This document shows, piece by piece, positions 1 through 13,869 of a DNA stretch of 64,000 nt. The DNA lies in assembly GCF_028858725.1 (NCBI RefSeq), contig NC_084763.1:55265152-55329151 (forward strand). The letters are read 5' to 3'. The position numbers and the translations under genes are program-made. The DNA comes from Colius striatus. Taxonomy: Eukaryota; Chordata; Aves; Coliiformes; Coliidae. The first letter of the stretch is position 1. Every line of letters begins with the position of its first letter. The notes below the pieces were generated by a model. The model made no database searches and was not told where the DNA came from. It was given only the letters and a program-made list of their open reading frames with translations.

Positions 1-1849
1 GAGCTAAGGTATGTTCCTGAAACACTAATCTCCCCCTTTCATTCAGAAATCCTCACAGGATGAGATTTGCTGACTAGAGGGGAAGAAAAGGAACATTTTT
101 TTCTTCCTGTAAATACTTAAACAGAAGGGAAATGTCACAGGGGAAAATGATCATCATAATGGTCATAAATCTTTAAGGAGCTTAGTAATACAAAGCATCT
201 GGAGTGAAAGAATTTTTTGATATTACCTTAGAGAAACTAGAGGTCCCAATCCTCAGCCTTCCTGCTCTTCATGCTACCTTCCCTCTGACACTGAAAGAAA
301 AACGTGGGAATTATCACCTCCTTGCATCATAGCAGAGGAAAACTACCTCATCACGTTCACATCTCTGGCCACACAAGCACAAAACAGTCCTGCAAGCGGT
401 CCCTGAGTGCATATAAATCCTGCAAGCCCATATTCTATCAACACAGACTATATACTTCGTGTCTTTCCAGCCACCTCCATTCTCACCATTGGTTGGGAGG
501 TGGTGTAAACTGCCCTCTTCATTTTCAACAGGAGTTTTTTGTAATGGTCTGACAGTAATGACAATTGGCTTTAAAGCTAGAAGTGAGAAATACCATAAGT
601 GAATGAAATTAACTTAAAAACTTACTGTGGGTTGCTTTTCTTCTCTCCCTTCCACCACTTTGGTCATCAGAAGCTTTGCATTGGGACTGAATTACCTAGA
701 GGGAGGGTTCAGTGTCCCTGGGCAGGTACAGTGAGTTCAAGGACTTTAGAGGAAAAGGATTAGTGGGCTTTGAGGGTCCTGGAGGTCTCAGGATCCCCCT
801 CCCCAGATTCTACCAACAGCACCCTGTCATCACCAAGAGCAACCTTACACAAGTGGGTGACGCACAGGAGGTAAATGTGCAAGACCTATCCCATCTCTGT
901 GTCCTTCATGGAAGACTCATTAAACACTGAGAAGGCAAACATTTGTCAAAATGTCCTGGCTGTTTGACACCATCTTCTTTCTTACAGTCTCTCACACAAG
1001 GTGTCCTCAACAAAACCAGAAAGGACAGTCACACCAGCTGCAAAGCCTCCTTTTACCTTGAAATGTCATCAGTGAGTATTGGGGGGAAAATTAGGCTCAA
1101 ATCATTCCTAAATGCCAAGTCCCACTCTTCTGATAGGGCACAGATTGGAAAGATTCACACATTCATAGAAAATGATGGAAAGACTCCATCAAAAGCTCTT
1201 CATAAAGTCAGAGATCAAAGGCCATTTGATGATGTTGAAGAAAATACTTCTCATGCAGTTGAGTTTGGCCAGTAGGAGCAACAAGTTTTGTTTGCAGAAG
1301 TGATGGACATTGCTGCAGTTGAATGTCACAGATCTTACATGCTGCAAAGGGCAATTACCATTTCTATTGTGTATTATCAAGGTGTCTAGGGACTCCAACA
1401 CAAACCTATTTGTTGTAGTAGATATTTTGCAGAGGACAGTCTTGGTCCTGGAGCATTCTCAGCTCTGTGGGGGGATAATTCTTCCTTTGGCTTGATCTGA
1501 TCTTCTGCTCCAACTAGATCAGTACTCATGTCTATGAAATGGTGCTGTGCTGCAGCAGAGAGAGTAGAGGAGGCTGAGGCTGCCTCTCCTTCCAGAGACA
1601 AAACTCTTTCCTTCCAGAGAAAGAGCTGATAGTGGCTTCTGTGAGTAACACAGTAATTCTATACATCTGGAAGCAGAAGCAGCAAACTCATAGCTCTGTG
1701 TTGCATGGTATCCATGGAAATGGTGTTTGTGCAAGAGAGTCTGTTCTGCCACTGCCTTGCTCCAAGTAACAAAGCAGATGGCTCTCTGTGGAAATTACAA
1801 ATACATCAGATAGAGGTCAAAGGTCTGAACAAGGTCTGGCATAGTATTT
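1..1849. other. Intergenic sequence, no gene recognised
   Basis: I see no recognisable gene, RNA gene or well-preserved repeat here. Short open frames exist (for example 943-1275 on the + strand) but none resembles a known protein, and their lengths are what chance gives in this base composition. The stretch is far upstream of the FAM171A1 promoter. In mammals the next gene upstream of FAM171A1 is ITGA8 (established synteny, from memory), but I see no ITGA8 exon. Confidence 0.6.
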
Positions 1850-2803
1850 TTGTCAATAATTTTTATGCACAAAAAGAGAATCAGCTTATTAAATTCACAG
1901 ATGACAACAGGCTGGGAGAAACAGCAAGAATGGGGGACAGGACTAGAGGTCAGAATCACTATTGTCCAATCAAAAAAGATGTTCTAATAAGAAAAAGATC
2001 ATGTTCAATAAAGACAAGGTACTTGGGTAATCAGGTATAAGTGACCAAACAAATGTAGGACAGAGCACAGCAGGCCAGGTAGCATTTTGCAGAGGAGAGA
2101 GTACAGAGATTCCCAAGTTGAACATAAGCCTCAGACCTAAAGTGTCATCTCCTGAGCTATATAAGGAAAAAGCATCATCTATAAAACATAGAAATATTTC
2201 TTTTGTTGGTGAGTTCCTGGCAAAAAGGTTAATCTGATGTGGGGCAGCACATGAAAGTTGCTGTGTTCTGAACTTTAAAACACTGATATGCCAGCTCCTT
2301 TAGGGATGCTCTGGCTTTCACTTCAGTCACAGCCACATCCAAATCATGGCAGGAAAGCAGCTGCAGAGTTTTCTATGTTTCAACCTCAAAACCCATGTTC
2401 CCTGTTAAAGAGGAAACACAAGAGCAAGCGATACATCACGTGTTTTTAATGAGGCATGTGAGATTTGAGGCTTAAACATGGGAAATCCCACATTATAAGG
2501 GATGTCTGGCAAACTATTACTTTGAGAAAAATGTGGTTGATTTGGAAGGGGTCCAAAGGCAGGCAGGAAGACTGATTAGCTGTATGGAAAGATTGACAGC
2601 TGAAAGATGCAAAGGCTGAGGAAGAAGGCAGAAATAAGCTTCAAACGTGTAAGAAGTTGTTGCTGCAAAGAGGAAGGAAGTAATTTGTTCATATTGGGAT
2701 AGGACAAAAAAGTAGGAGGCTTATATATCACTGAGGGAGACTGAGGCTAGATGTTAAAATATATTTCTGAACAGGCAGGGCAGTGAAGCACTGAAATGGG
2801 ATT
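1850..2803 (+). mobile_element. Degenerate CR1/L3-like LINE fragment
   Basis: Two stretches look like the reverse-transcriptase end and 3' region of an ancient CR1/L3-type LINE on the + strand. Around 1888-1920 the translation contains LIKFTDDNRLGE, resembling the reverse-transcriptase block usually seen as IKFADDTKLGG. Around 2004-2130 the DNA matches the part of the element that follows. From about 2560 to 2803 it resembles the segment ending in a variant of the 'gaggttagatattag' signature, seen here as gaggctagatgttaaaat. The middle (about 2160-2550) is too diverged to call. There are many stops and indels, so it is not coding. Subfamily and exact limits are uncertain because the comparison is from memory. 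Confidence 0.6.
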
Positions 2804-3045
2804 GTGCCACACTCTTCTTGATGCATCCCAGGATGCCATTGGCTTCTTGGCCATGAGGGCATGTTGCTGGCTCATGTTTAGCTTATTACCAATCAGGACT
2901 CCCAGGTCTCTCTCTGCAGAGCTTCTCTCCAGCAGGTCACCCCCAACCTGTACTGGTTGAGGGGGTTGTTCCTTCCCAGCTGCAGGACTCTGCATTTGTC
3001 CTTGTTGAACCTCACGAGGTTCCTCTCTGCCCAATTCTCAAGCTG
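2804..3045 (-). mobile_element. CR1 LINE fragment (reverse transcriptase end)
   Basis: On the - strand this translates to typical CR1 ORF2 sequence: [19 protein letters not shown] matches the conserved LGVLVD.KLNMSQQCAL block, preceded by a diverged LLERSSAE segment. The frame breaks near the end, where the usual AKKANGILGCI stretch is shifted, so it is dead. It is truncated at both ends and lacks the CR1 3' tail. Its left edge directly abuts a + strand LINE fragment, so the two face each other tail to tail at about 2803-2805. Confidence 0.93.
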
Positions 3046-6000
3046 GGAATTTTAACATTCCCTTGTTAAAATTTGAAGACATAATGAAAAACTCTTTAAC
3101 TTTCTCTCTCCTTCACTGCTTTGTTTCCTTTTGAAGCAACACACAATTTTTCTGAGGCCTAACAAAGGAGAAACTGTTCATAAAGGATTATTTTTATGGT
3201 TTTCCATTTACTGTATTCAGTCATATAAAGGTGATATCATTACCCCGTGGGGATTGTGTTTTCTGTTTGCAGTGACACCCCAGAGACAGCTGAAGGATGC
3301 ATTTCCATAGCCATTGCCCTCAGAAATGTCTTGTTATCAAGTTTAACTTACTGAGCAATAAATTCTCACCAGCTTTCAAATCCAAAAGGGATGGCTTGGG
3401 AATTACTCTTTATATTACATCTTTAAACAAGTATTTCTTGTGTTTTCTAGGTGATAGAAAAATTACAGTGAACTAGGGAGGGAGAAAAAGGGAAAAAACA
3501 ATAATCTGACTCATGGTGGGAAAGCTTTAAAAGGTCATTTCTTGTTTATGGCCTGCAAGCCTCAGGGCACATTTTTCTCTCTTTCACTACCCAGCTTTTA
3601 CAGTCCTTTGAGATGAAGCAAAGACTTATCCACCTTCATGATGGAGTTCTGTTTCTGGGTGAAGACAGGACCAAACCCAATACTGAATAGGAACAAATAC
3701 TGTGGGAAGATGCCTTCAGCCAAGTCCTCTGGACTTCCCTCTTCAATTCTCTTTTCTGCCACCAGATGTTTGAGGAAAAGGAATAGTTTGGATCAGCTTC
3801 CTCATCCTGTTCTCAACTACTAGTTCAACTTTGACTTACACTTGGTTTTACCTCCAAAACAGGTTTTCTACACAGCCCAAATGAAATTGCTCTTTCAGTA
3901 TTGATTGTTTATGCACATAATCTGTCATTTAGGCAGCCTCTCTCCCTCTTCTTAGTCAGTGTGACCTAGGAGCTGAAAAAGTGCTGCTTTTGATGGCATA
4001 TATGAACACCAGCTTAAAAGTATGAGTATGGTCCTGCCACTGCCCAGTACTGGAGTCATTACATTTAAAACTGTAAGCTTAGAAATATTCCAACATCCTT
4101 CCCTGTTAAACTATGCTTTCTACATCCTCCATCTGTTACCGGTACATACTTATAACTAGGAGCTGCAGATTCTCATTGCAGTGACACGTAAACCTGCAGC
4201 CAGGCCTGTGGGTGGCAAACATGTTTAAATGGAAATCTGAGCTGCCTCTGCTACATGGCACTAGCCTATGGTATTTTAAAAACTGTTTTCAGCATAGCAC
4301 TCCCATCAGAGGTCCTGCTAGAAAGCTTCAGTGCCTGTATTGCTTAGAATCTAATTGCTTAGATCTAATCCACTCATTTGTGGCCCTGGTGAAAGAATTT
4401 GCTTCTTCCACTCTCAGTTGAGACCCCAAGATCAATACAGCACATTACCATGACAAATGCATTGACTCCAGATGAATAATGGCATATATATCCCTAGAAG
4501 GAAGCTCTAAAATACTCACCACAGTGAAAATGGATCAAGCCCCCGAGATAAAGACACGCCAGAATCCCATACATGCACCAGCTGCTATAAAACAGGTGAA
4601 GGATGTTCCCACTGCTCCCCTCTCCATCCTTCCTAACTGGGAGGAGGAGACTGAAACCACCTCCTTCAGTCTCCCAGTCAATGTGGGAGGGGAAGTGGCA
4701 AATAACCACGTTGGCAGGATCTCTGCAGTTTGACAATTGCATTGGGTGTCCTTCCACTCTTTATAATATTTTTTATTGCTTCTTTCAGCTTGATTAGTGT
4801 ATGAACATGGCAGAACCTAAAGGATTCTCTTCCTACAGAAGGAAAATACGCTGGAAAAGAAAGTTTAGAAGTTTCCTGAAAATCTAGGGGGAAAAAGACA
4901 AGATAAGGAACAGAAAAGAAAAGAAGACAACCTTCCCTTCACTCAAAAGAGGTAAATGTTTAGCACTTCTCATTTCTTAATGTTCTAATATATTAAAAAT
5001 TCAGTCATCTCCAAGACACTTACTGTCTGCTCTTAAATAAAAACGGTTTAAAAGCAAGATGCTGTCCTTGGCCAACTGCATCAGGTGACAGTGCACCACC
5101 ACCATCTACCGATCAACTGCTTGTACTACCACCAGAGGAGTCCAAATCTGACCAATTTGGATTGGCTGAGACTTTAATTCCCACATTAAACTTCTTGTAC
5201 TGAGACAGAGTTTGTCACGTTGCATATGCCTGAAAAGGACAGCAGAGAGAGCTCAGTGCGAGAGTCTAGAAGAATAATGAAACTGAGACATTTCAGGGAG
5301 CAACCTTCCAGGTTTTTTGGATGATGTTGTGTGTTTTGCCTTAACTCTGAAATAATGAAAACCTACTGGCAGTAAGGCAGGGAACACTGATTGATATTGC
5401 ACTGAAAGGATTAAAAACTGCTCTGTCTTCCTGCACTTTTACTCATGAGAACAAAAATCATCATTAATATTGTGTATCTTCTTGACTATATAGATTTAAA
5501 AGCATTACATGGCAAAGCATTTTCATAGTTATGAAAGGGATAAATTAATGTACAATTTCTTAGCTTAAAAAGGATTATTTTGGTTCATATTCTTTATAAT
5601 ATTGGTTGTTCTTTTTCTAACCTTTCAAGGTTTCTATGTACTTAGAGCAACTATTCCCTGCACAGAATCTTGGCCTCTGTAGCAAATGGGAAAAATGGTT
5701 ACTGATATTGCAAGTGTGATCTCAGCTTTCCTTAGTCCTTTTGATCAGATACTGCTGTAGCCCAAGTCAGTGTGAATGAGGATTAGCCTGGAACAGCTGA
5801 AGTTGTGTAGAAGTGGGAGACTGTTCACAAGAATCCTGCTGGACAGTTTGTGCAGCATCTACATCTCTGCAAAGGGATCTATCAAAAATACCCAGTCAGA
5901 GAGCACACAATTTTACATCTGTTCTGTGTTAGTGTAAGTATCTGTGCATTGTGTATGAAGACACAGACTCAAAGCCATCCTTTCCACTTCAGGTTCCATT

Positions 6001-9000
6001 GCCTTTTGTTAAAGTGCTCCCTACAACACCTCTTTAATCTCTTCACCTTCTTTTGTCTGTGTTGATGTGGTTGTGCTAACTTGCAGGGATAGATAATGAG
6101 GCATTATGTTCTGCACAAGTGTTACCACTGTGTTTCACTTTGTGCACTAACCTAGATGATAGGTGTTTGAGTTCAGGTGCCTTTGCTTTACTGTTGGGAG
6201 TGCCATCACACCTCTGTCTGTAAAAACAATTCTCTGTAAAAACAATAACAACTCCTGCTAATAACAACTTACTCCCACTGAATAGGAAAGCAGACATATT
6301 ACCTAGTGGGCTGTCTTATCTGTGGCTGCAACCAAGAGAATTCACAGGTGTTCAGCTAACCACAGGAGAGCTCTCACACTATTCCCCAGATCCAGTAAGG
6401 AATAGCATGTGAACAAAGGCAACATCATTCAGATCAAACTCTCTCTCTTCCTAGATTACACTCATAGCTTATAAAAAAGAAAGGTTTTTATGGTTCTTAA
6501 ACAATGCCTTTCCATCAGGGTCAAGGCCAGCTGGGACCCTTAGATCATGTTACAGAATGTGAATCCATTGTTCCCAATATTTTTGTAGCCAGAACTCCCT
6601 GCAGCCACCTTCTCCACTTTCCCAGCCCCTAGACTTCATCTACCTGGCCCTTTCCACTTCTCTTTTCCTCCTTGGGCTTACCCTCGGTTTAATTTCTCTT
6701 AATGGCAATAGCAGGGAGGTCATGCTAATTATCCCAGCAGGGTTTATTAGGCTGGAACTCTAGTTCCTGCCATGCTTTGCCTCTAATGTCGTGACTCTGT
6801 GCTGAAGCACACCTTAGTGACTGGAAAGTAAGAATGTGAACTGTAAAGTTTTACCAATGTGGTTTTGTTTTGTCAAGATGTTTTTGCTGAATGTGTAATG
6901 TTTGAGTGCTTTTACACAGTACTGTAGTGTTTAAGGGATTGTACTAACTTCACAAACTTTCAAGTGAACAAGGAATGAGAGCCTTTTACTCAGGTAATAC
7001 TTTAGTTATGTATATACATAGGCCTGCCAGCAGCATTCACAGATACAGTTGTATGCACATGTGTATTTATGTGTCTTGATATATGTATGTATACATTCAC
7101 AATATATACATAAAGGTTGAAAAAGGACAGTATTTGACAGTGACATCACAAACACATAAACAAATGCTTTTTGTGGAGGCAAAATACAAGAAAAACATGC
7201 TTGAATTGTTCCAGCTTCCATGCTGGTACTAGTGGATTTCCATCTCCAATAGCTGGAGTGTATCCACATGCACACACATGTGTTCGTGGTTCAGAAACAT
7301 TTGAAGAGTTTCTGTTTCCTACAGTCAACATTTCAGTAATGTTTATGTTGATTATGACCACCTGGAGTCCTTAATTTGGATGAGAACCGTGTGTTTAAAT
7401 ATTTCTGAGAACATTGCCTGACAGAGGCAGTGAAGTCCTTCAGCTCCAAGCCAGTATATCTCAAAAGCAGGGTGCTATGCAGTCTGAAACAGAGGCAGAC
7501 AAATTCAGTGCAATTTAGAGAGCAGACCCTTTGGGAGTACTCTGAGTCACTGCCATGCTGAAATAACATGACCACAACCAGCTTAAATCCAAGGCTCTCA
7601 GAGCACCTCTCCCTCTCTGCAAGTATGTGGTGCAGTTTGGGGACTCTCTACTTTTCTTGGGACATTTTTATCTTTATTTTCTCAACCTAGATAAAGTGAC
7701 AAAGTTATAAGATACATGTAATGGGTTCACATTTCATTTTCTGGGTTTCCCCAGAAAGGCTCCATTCATCTTGATCTGGAAAACATGTTGCTATGGATGT
7801 CTTTTAGTTGGCATAATGTTTTCATTTGAAAGCAGAAACAGCCTGCATCTCAGGTTCTGTACTCTGTTTGATGGCCATACCATCTCTGTCAGTGAGTGGG
7901 CTCAAGACATTTTCCTGGTTCCTGTCTCCTACATTGTTCTTTTACAGTGTACAGGGACTCCAAAAGAAGCTGAGTAGTTCTTGTGTCCTTGAGCCCTGCA
8001 CTTCAGGCATTGTCTGACTCTTTTCTATGGACATTATTCCACAATCCCATACTCAGCAATCCCATAAATTTCTTCCCTCCTAGGGGCAAAAAACCAAAAA
8101 TGCCTTCAGTAATTTTCTCTGGGTTGGATGCAGGGGCTGATAATAACACTTCCTTTTTCCTTCTCTTTTTTTTTTGCCCTTACAGAAGGCATTTTAGCTG
8201 GAGCACTGTTCCTAGAGCAGCACAGGGTGTAGGAGTGCTCAGTAAGGGGCTGTGAATATTCCTCAGGAAGCAGCACAGGGTTTGGTGTAAGATTAAACTG
8301 AGTAATCCATAATCAGAGCAGGCATATGGTGTGTCAGCATGGTGGGAAACACCAACAGATCAGGCAGAGGCTGTGAGCAGAGCTAAGAGGAAAGGCTTGG
8401 GGAAGTCAGAAGTTTGCTTTCTTTCCTGGAAGCAGATGATTCCTGCTTCAGTGACAGCAGCCATTTGTTGCTCCCAGGAGTCTGCTCTGATAGGCAACTA
8501 TCCACTTTGCCTTTCTCAGAGCCAGTCCTGCCCACATCAATCTTCAATGGGTTCAGAATGCCAGACACAAAAGCACTTTCACAATGCCTCAGTCCCTGTC
8601 TCCTGAAGCTTGTGCCTCTTGAGAAGCCTCAATCTTTTCCTATGTAATCATGAAATGAGTCCCTCCCAGCCAGTTACTTTTATGATGAATTACAATGCCT
8701 GGTCTTATTCACTCATGAGACAAATAACACAGTCCTGCCCATCATTTCATTATTTCACACGTCACTGTGTTTATCTTGCATGCTACTTCAGCTCTGTCTT
8801 TTCCAGATGATGAGTAAATCAGGCAAAACCACCTGCAGATGCTCCTTCCCTCATTCATGCTTCCCTCCCTTGGAAATCTGTGGCAGTATCTGTTTCAGAC
8901 AGACAGTCCTCCAAAAGAATGGGAAGAGCTGATTCCCAGATAGCAACTGAGACAACAACCTCTCTTCTGTCTTTTTAATGTCATTTAATAAAAAATTAAT

Positions 9001-12000
9001 CAAATGTTCACTTCTGGCACATTTGTCATCAATAGCACAGATGTCACATTTAATTAGCAGTCGGTGATAGATTCTGTGTTTGTGTTTCAGCCAATATGAT
9101 CTACTGTATATCAGGTAGAATGCAAACTTACAATGAAAAGCATCACAGTTCAAATGAACAGACTATTCAGCTGTATCTACATGCTCTGGACAAACCTAAG
9201 GATTAAATGAGAACTGTGCAGACAGTTCCATGCATTTCTAATAGGTATATAAGGAAATAGAAGGGAATATATGCAAAACCTGACCTGGAAAAGTCCTGGC
9301 ATAAGTGTATAAATATTTGCCTGTGTGGTAATTAACTTCTTGGCTGAATGTAGATTACAGAAAATATTCACTCTCAGTGCACCCAGGAAAGAAAAGCAAC
9401 AGACAAAAAAGAAAACCCAAAAAACAAACAAATTCAATATTTAAATATGAGATAATTTCCTTTTCAGTCTTCAGGTGAACCCCCTTCATTTTCAATTCCA
9501 TCATCTGTATTTTAAATACATAGCAAAAGAGCTGCTATCTCCTTTTCACTAAAGCAGAGACTAAGTTAAGTCTCACCTAAACTGACAGAGAACACTGTCA
9601 TCTCTTCTTCTCATAGCTGATAGAAACACTGACATTGTTCATCAGTCCATCAGTCCTCTAACAGGTTTCTGACATTGTCTTCCTTCCTTCCTTCCCTGCC
9701 AGATGCACCTTTGACCCTTTGCTTCATATACTCTCTCACTTCCATCACTTCCTCCCTCTGTGCTATGCACAAAGAATGGGTGTGCTTGGGGTCTTCAGGG
9801 GCAACCTGTAAACAACAGGCCTGTGACTTTCTTTGCCTCCATGCATAAAGGCTGCAGGGAATGGCAAAAGGTTTAGCATGATGGGTTTGGCTTTTGGTTG
9901 TTTCCAAATGAATGAGGGATGGTGGGATAAGGAAAAGACACAAGTACACCACAATGCTTCCAGAGACAATGGGCTCTAGAAATCATAAGACTCAGAATAA
10001 CAGTAAGTAAACCATCAGAGCCATTTATAAGCATCAAAGCATGGAAAAAACAAGCACTTTCCACATAATATTGTTGCATTTAATACTTAGGTGTTGTATG
10101 ACACAACTTGGTAGTAAACTCCATGAGCTTAAAGACATTAACAATAAGCTGGAGTTTAGTGACTGAAGGAAAAAAGGTAATGTTGCAATGTGCATCACGT
10201 TAGTTGTAGTGGGAGGGATACTGTTTAGCAGGAGCTCATTCAAAGCTGGGCCCTTGAGAGATAAGAACCTAGCTGCATTTGCTGGCACAGCTGTAGCTGT
10301 CTAAGAGATTACTAAACTGTGATGGGATGTGTGTGGTGATCAGATGCAGCAGACCAGTGATTTCAGAAAAATTATCTCAGTAATTGCCTTGATATTTTGT
10401 TTTTAACTAGGTAGATAAAAGTCCATGATGAACCAAAATTATTTCCAGTAAGCACTTGGGTGTTGTCTGGTGAAATAAGTACCTGCAATGTTTAAAGAGT
10501 CAGATTTAGATAGAGCTTGGGAAGTTATAGTGTACAGAGGCTCCAGGATTACAATGTGATTCTCTGTAAATTGCCAGTAACTGTGAAGTATTTTTAAGAT
10601 GCCACATAATTACAAGAGAAGAAAACACTGAGCTTTGCCTACCCTGTCTCCAGTTCTTATGAAGAAGCAATGAATCAAACCCAGGCTGCTCTGTCTGTCT
10701 AAGTCAGCAGGTGTATCCACAGCAAACAAAGGTAAGGGGTGAATTCTAATCAGGCAAAAATGACCATTCCTCCATTTAAAGAAGGAAAGAGGTTGAAGTA
10801 GGAAGGTGGGAATGGATGAAGAGGGACCTGTAGGAAGAGAAAGTAAAACTGTGGCAGTAGGCAGGTTTAGGATAAAGCAAAGTTTAGAAAGACAAACTAG
10901 GATAAATGTATGAGATAAAACAGATGAGAAGGGAAAGAAAAAATTCAAGTGCTCCTTAGAAGTATGAGTGAGAGGGAACAGTAAACAACTTTCAAATGGT
11001 AAAGGAAAGGACAAGGTTTTTGAGGAGAAAGTTACAATTCCAGATGTAAAGATGATGTGCTTGAAACTAAAATGTTGAAATAAGACAAAAATTGAGCAGA
11101 AAGATAAATGAGATTTTGGTATTGTAGGCAGCAGCTGAAACCATAAGAAAAAGTGTCCTGGATGACAGGAGAACTGAGAGCAGAGGTAACAGGTAGCTGG
11201 GAGGAAGGGGAGCCACAGAAAGACACAACAGACTGGAGAACTTTAGTGACCTTCCATTTAAATATCTTAGTAAGATAATGGCTTCTGAGAACAATGTTTG
11301 CCAGTTTTGTATTGATTTATAAAGTGGCTTGGGCTTTTTGGGCTTGTTGTTAGGTTTTTTTCCCAAAACACTAAACATGTACAGAACTTCTTAATGACAG
11401 CTCTAGGCAATTAAGCAAGGTTCTCTTGCATCTTATCTTTGCTGACTCAAAGGAAGAGAACAGAAGGAACTGTCGTCAGGAGGCAGGGGGAAGCACAGTC
11501 ACTCACAAGCTCCCTGAATAGAGCTGTGCCTGGACGAGTGTTCCTGTCTCCATCAACTTCCAGAAGAGCTGGACTGCTGCGCTGACACAGGCAGAGGCAA
11601 CTGAGAGCAACGGTGGGACTCGGTGGTGAGCAACTCAGCTCTAAACGGCTTTTATTATCAAGGCAATTAGAGAATGGAGGCTCTTAAACTTAGTCATTAA
11701 GAGCTTTAGGGAAGACAGTAATGTTAGTAAGGTGTTACACCAAAATGACACATTAGAAAGCTTCTGTTTTGCTGGTTTGTTTTTTTGCCAGCCTTTGCTG
11801 TAGCACAAGGATGGTTTGGTTTGTTTAAATCTGTTGGGTTTTGTTGTATCGTAAGAGCTTTGTGGCAGTGCAGGCAATCACTTAAGTAGTGTACAGCACA
11901 GTTTAAATCAAGCCTTCTCCAAAGAAAGTTTTAAGTTTTCCTAGCTCATATACAAAAGATAGAGCCATCTCTTCAGCTAATTGGAACCATAAACAATAGA

Positions 12001-13268
12001 AAAGGAAAAGGAAGGATTTCTGAGCTAACAGCTTCCTCTTAATCATAGTCTCTGTTAACCTTTTAACAATCCTTAGTATGAATGTTGTTATCTTTTCTTA
12101 TTTTATGGGAACATTTGTTATGTTGTTGTCATTAAATCCTCAGCTCTCAGAGTCAGGGGCTTATCTGGGACTCGCAGATATTTGTTGTTTGGTTTAAATT
12201 CAGCTTTCAGAAATACAGGCAAAAGCTGGAAAACATAACTACCTCAGAGGTTAAAAACCCAAACCTTGCCAGTCACAAAATGTGCTAAATAATTCCTTTT
12301 GAGGATGAGAGGAGGTGGAGTGTCTGGTTTTTAATTGGACATTTAGGACCAGTGATACTGAAACTCTGAAATTAATGCAGTAAAGAGAATAACTGTGTGT
12401 GTGTGTGCACTTGGTGCATTACACATGATGCTATGTTTTAGAGTGTACAAGAATTGAACCATGCTTAGCCTCTCAGCATTAAACAAGGCTAAAGTTTTTA
12501 TGTTTGTATGAGAACTGATGCAGGAACTGGCAGAGGTTAAAAGGAATCATAACTACAGTTCTGTTTTAGAGCACCTGTGGTCAGAAACTGAGACCTTGAT
12601 TTGCTTGTCAGTGTTCTAATTTTAGATTGTCTTCATGTTTTGTCTTTGAATTAAATGAAATCTCTTCAATCTAGTTGTAGTGGGATCTAGTGGGATCTCA
12701 TTTGTTTGTTGTTAGTAAGCTGTCCACAAAGCTACATGCCCCCTCTAGCCTGTCCTCTGCTCTTGTGGAACTTCTTGTAAAATAATGATTTGGTTGTATC
12801 ACCACATGTGGATTTTGTTATCTTCCCATCTTTTACAGAGAGACTTCCAGCTGTTGCACATTCAAATATATTCCACCCTAAGTCAGTAACTGCAAACTGA
12901 AGTATCAGTGCCCTGCTTGACATGGCATATTATCACTGGGAAATAGCTAGGTGCCAGGACTGACATTTCTACATTGGACAATGTCTGAAAGCATTTTTCA
13001 TCATATGCTTCCACCAAATGTTTCCCAGAAGTACAGGCTGCTTCAAAAAAGTGATTAATGTACAGTATTTCTTCTGAACTTGCATTTTCCTCTCTGGGAA
13101 ATGCTAAACAGCAGTATGAAAACCCAACAAATGGTGCCCTAGGCTCCTTAGGGTCTTTCCAGTCAGTGCTTGTCTTCTTCCAAGATCAACTGAGTATCAC
13201 CCAAGTTGTTTTTTTTGGTTTTCAGGGAACTACAAACACTGTGCTCTGAGATCTTCAGTGTAAAAGAT
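3046..13268. other. Intergenic sequence, no gene recognised
   Basis: About 10 kb with no supportable gene. Seen in it: a 14-bp direct repeat at 6217-6230 and 6233-6246, AT/GT-rich low-complexity sequence around 7000-7110, a purine-rich + strand stretch from about 10,720 to 11,240 that creates spurious - strand open frames, and a (TG)7 run at 12,394-12,407. The longest open frame (10,610-11,014, - strand, 134 residues) lies in the purine-skewed stretch and is rich in Leu, Ser, Phe and Pro, as expected from a pyrimidine-rich strand. I recognise no repeat family here. Confidence 0.55.
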
Positions 13269-13869
13269 TGTCCTGGTTTTGGCTAGGATGGGGTTAATTT
13301 TCTTCCTAGTAGCTGGTACAGGGCTGTGTTTTGGATTTAGTGTGAGAATGACATTGCTAACACGCTGATGTTTCAGTCCTTGCTAAGTAGTGCTTAGCCT
13401 AAACGAAGGACTTTCCAGTTTCCCATGCTCTGCCAGTGAGAAGGTGCACAAGAGGCTGGGAGGGAGCATGGCCAGGACACCTGACCCCAGCTAGCCAAAG
13501 GGCTATTCCATAACATACCATAGATATCATGGCCAGTGTAGAGACTAGGGAGAGTTGGCTGGGAGGACCAATTGCTGCTGGGGCATCGGTCAGCAGATGG
13601 TGAGCAACTGCACTGTGCATCTCTTGTCTTTCCTTGGGGTTAGTTTCTCTCTCTGTTACATTCCTTTTCATTATATTCTTATCATTATTATATATTTGAT
13701 TAGAATAATTGGTACTACATTTGATTTCATTTTCTTTATTACACAGTTCTCATCTCAATCCATGAGTTTTGCTTTTTTTCTGGTTCTCCTCCCTATCCCC
13801 CTGGGAGGGGTGAGGGGTGAGTGAGTGACTGCATGGTGCTCAGTTGCTGGCTGGGGTTAAACCACAACA
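13269..13869 (+). mobile_element. Solo LTR of an endogenous retrovirus (probably ERVL-like)
   Basis: The 601-bp segment begins TGTCCTGGTTTTGGC and ends GGGTTAAACCACAACA, so it has the TG...CA ends of an LTR. These ends match a family I recall as very common in neoavian genomes. It is flanked by AAGAT (13,264-13,268) and AAGAC (13,870-13,874), a 5-bp target duplication with one transition; 5 bp is usual for ERVL-type insertions. There is no internal proviral sequence and no second LTR, so it is a solo LTR left by recombination. It contains no retroviral gene. Orientation is inferred from that family's usual reading direction. Class assignment is less certain than the LTR call. Confidence 0.85.

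Noticed and set aside
943..1275. 110-codon + strand frame near the left end
   Set aside because: No recognisable homology and chance-level length; no ITGA8 or other neighbour-gene sequence could be found in it.
13399..13824. Open frames of about 90 codons on both strands within the LTR
   Set aside because: They lie wholly inside a solo LTR, which carries no retroviral coding region, and resemble no Gag, Pol or Env sequence.
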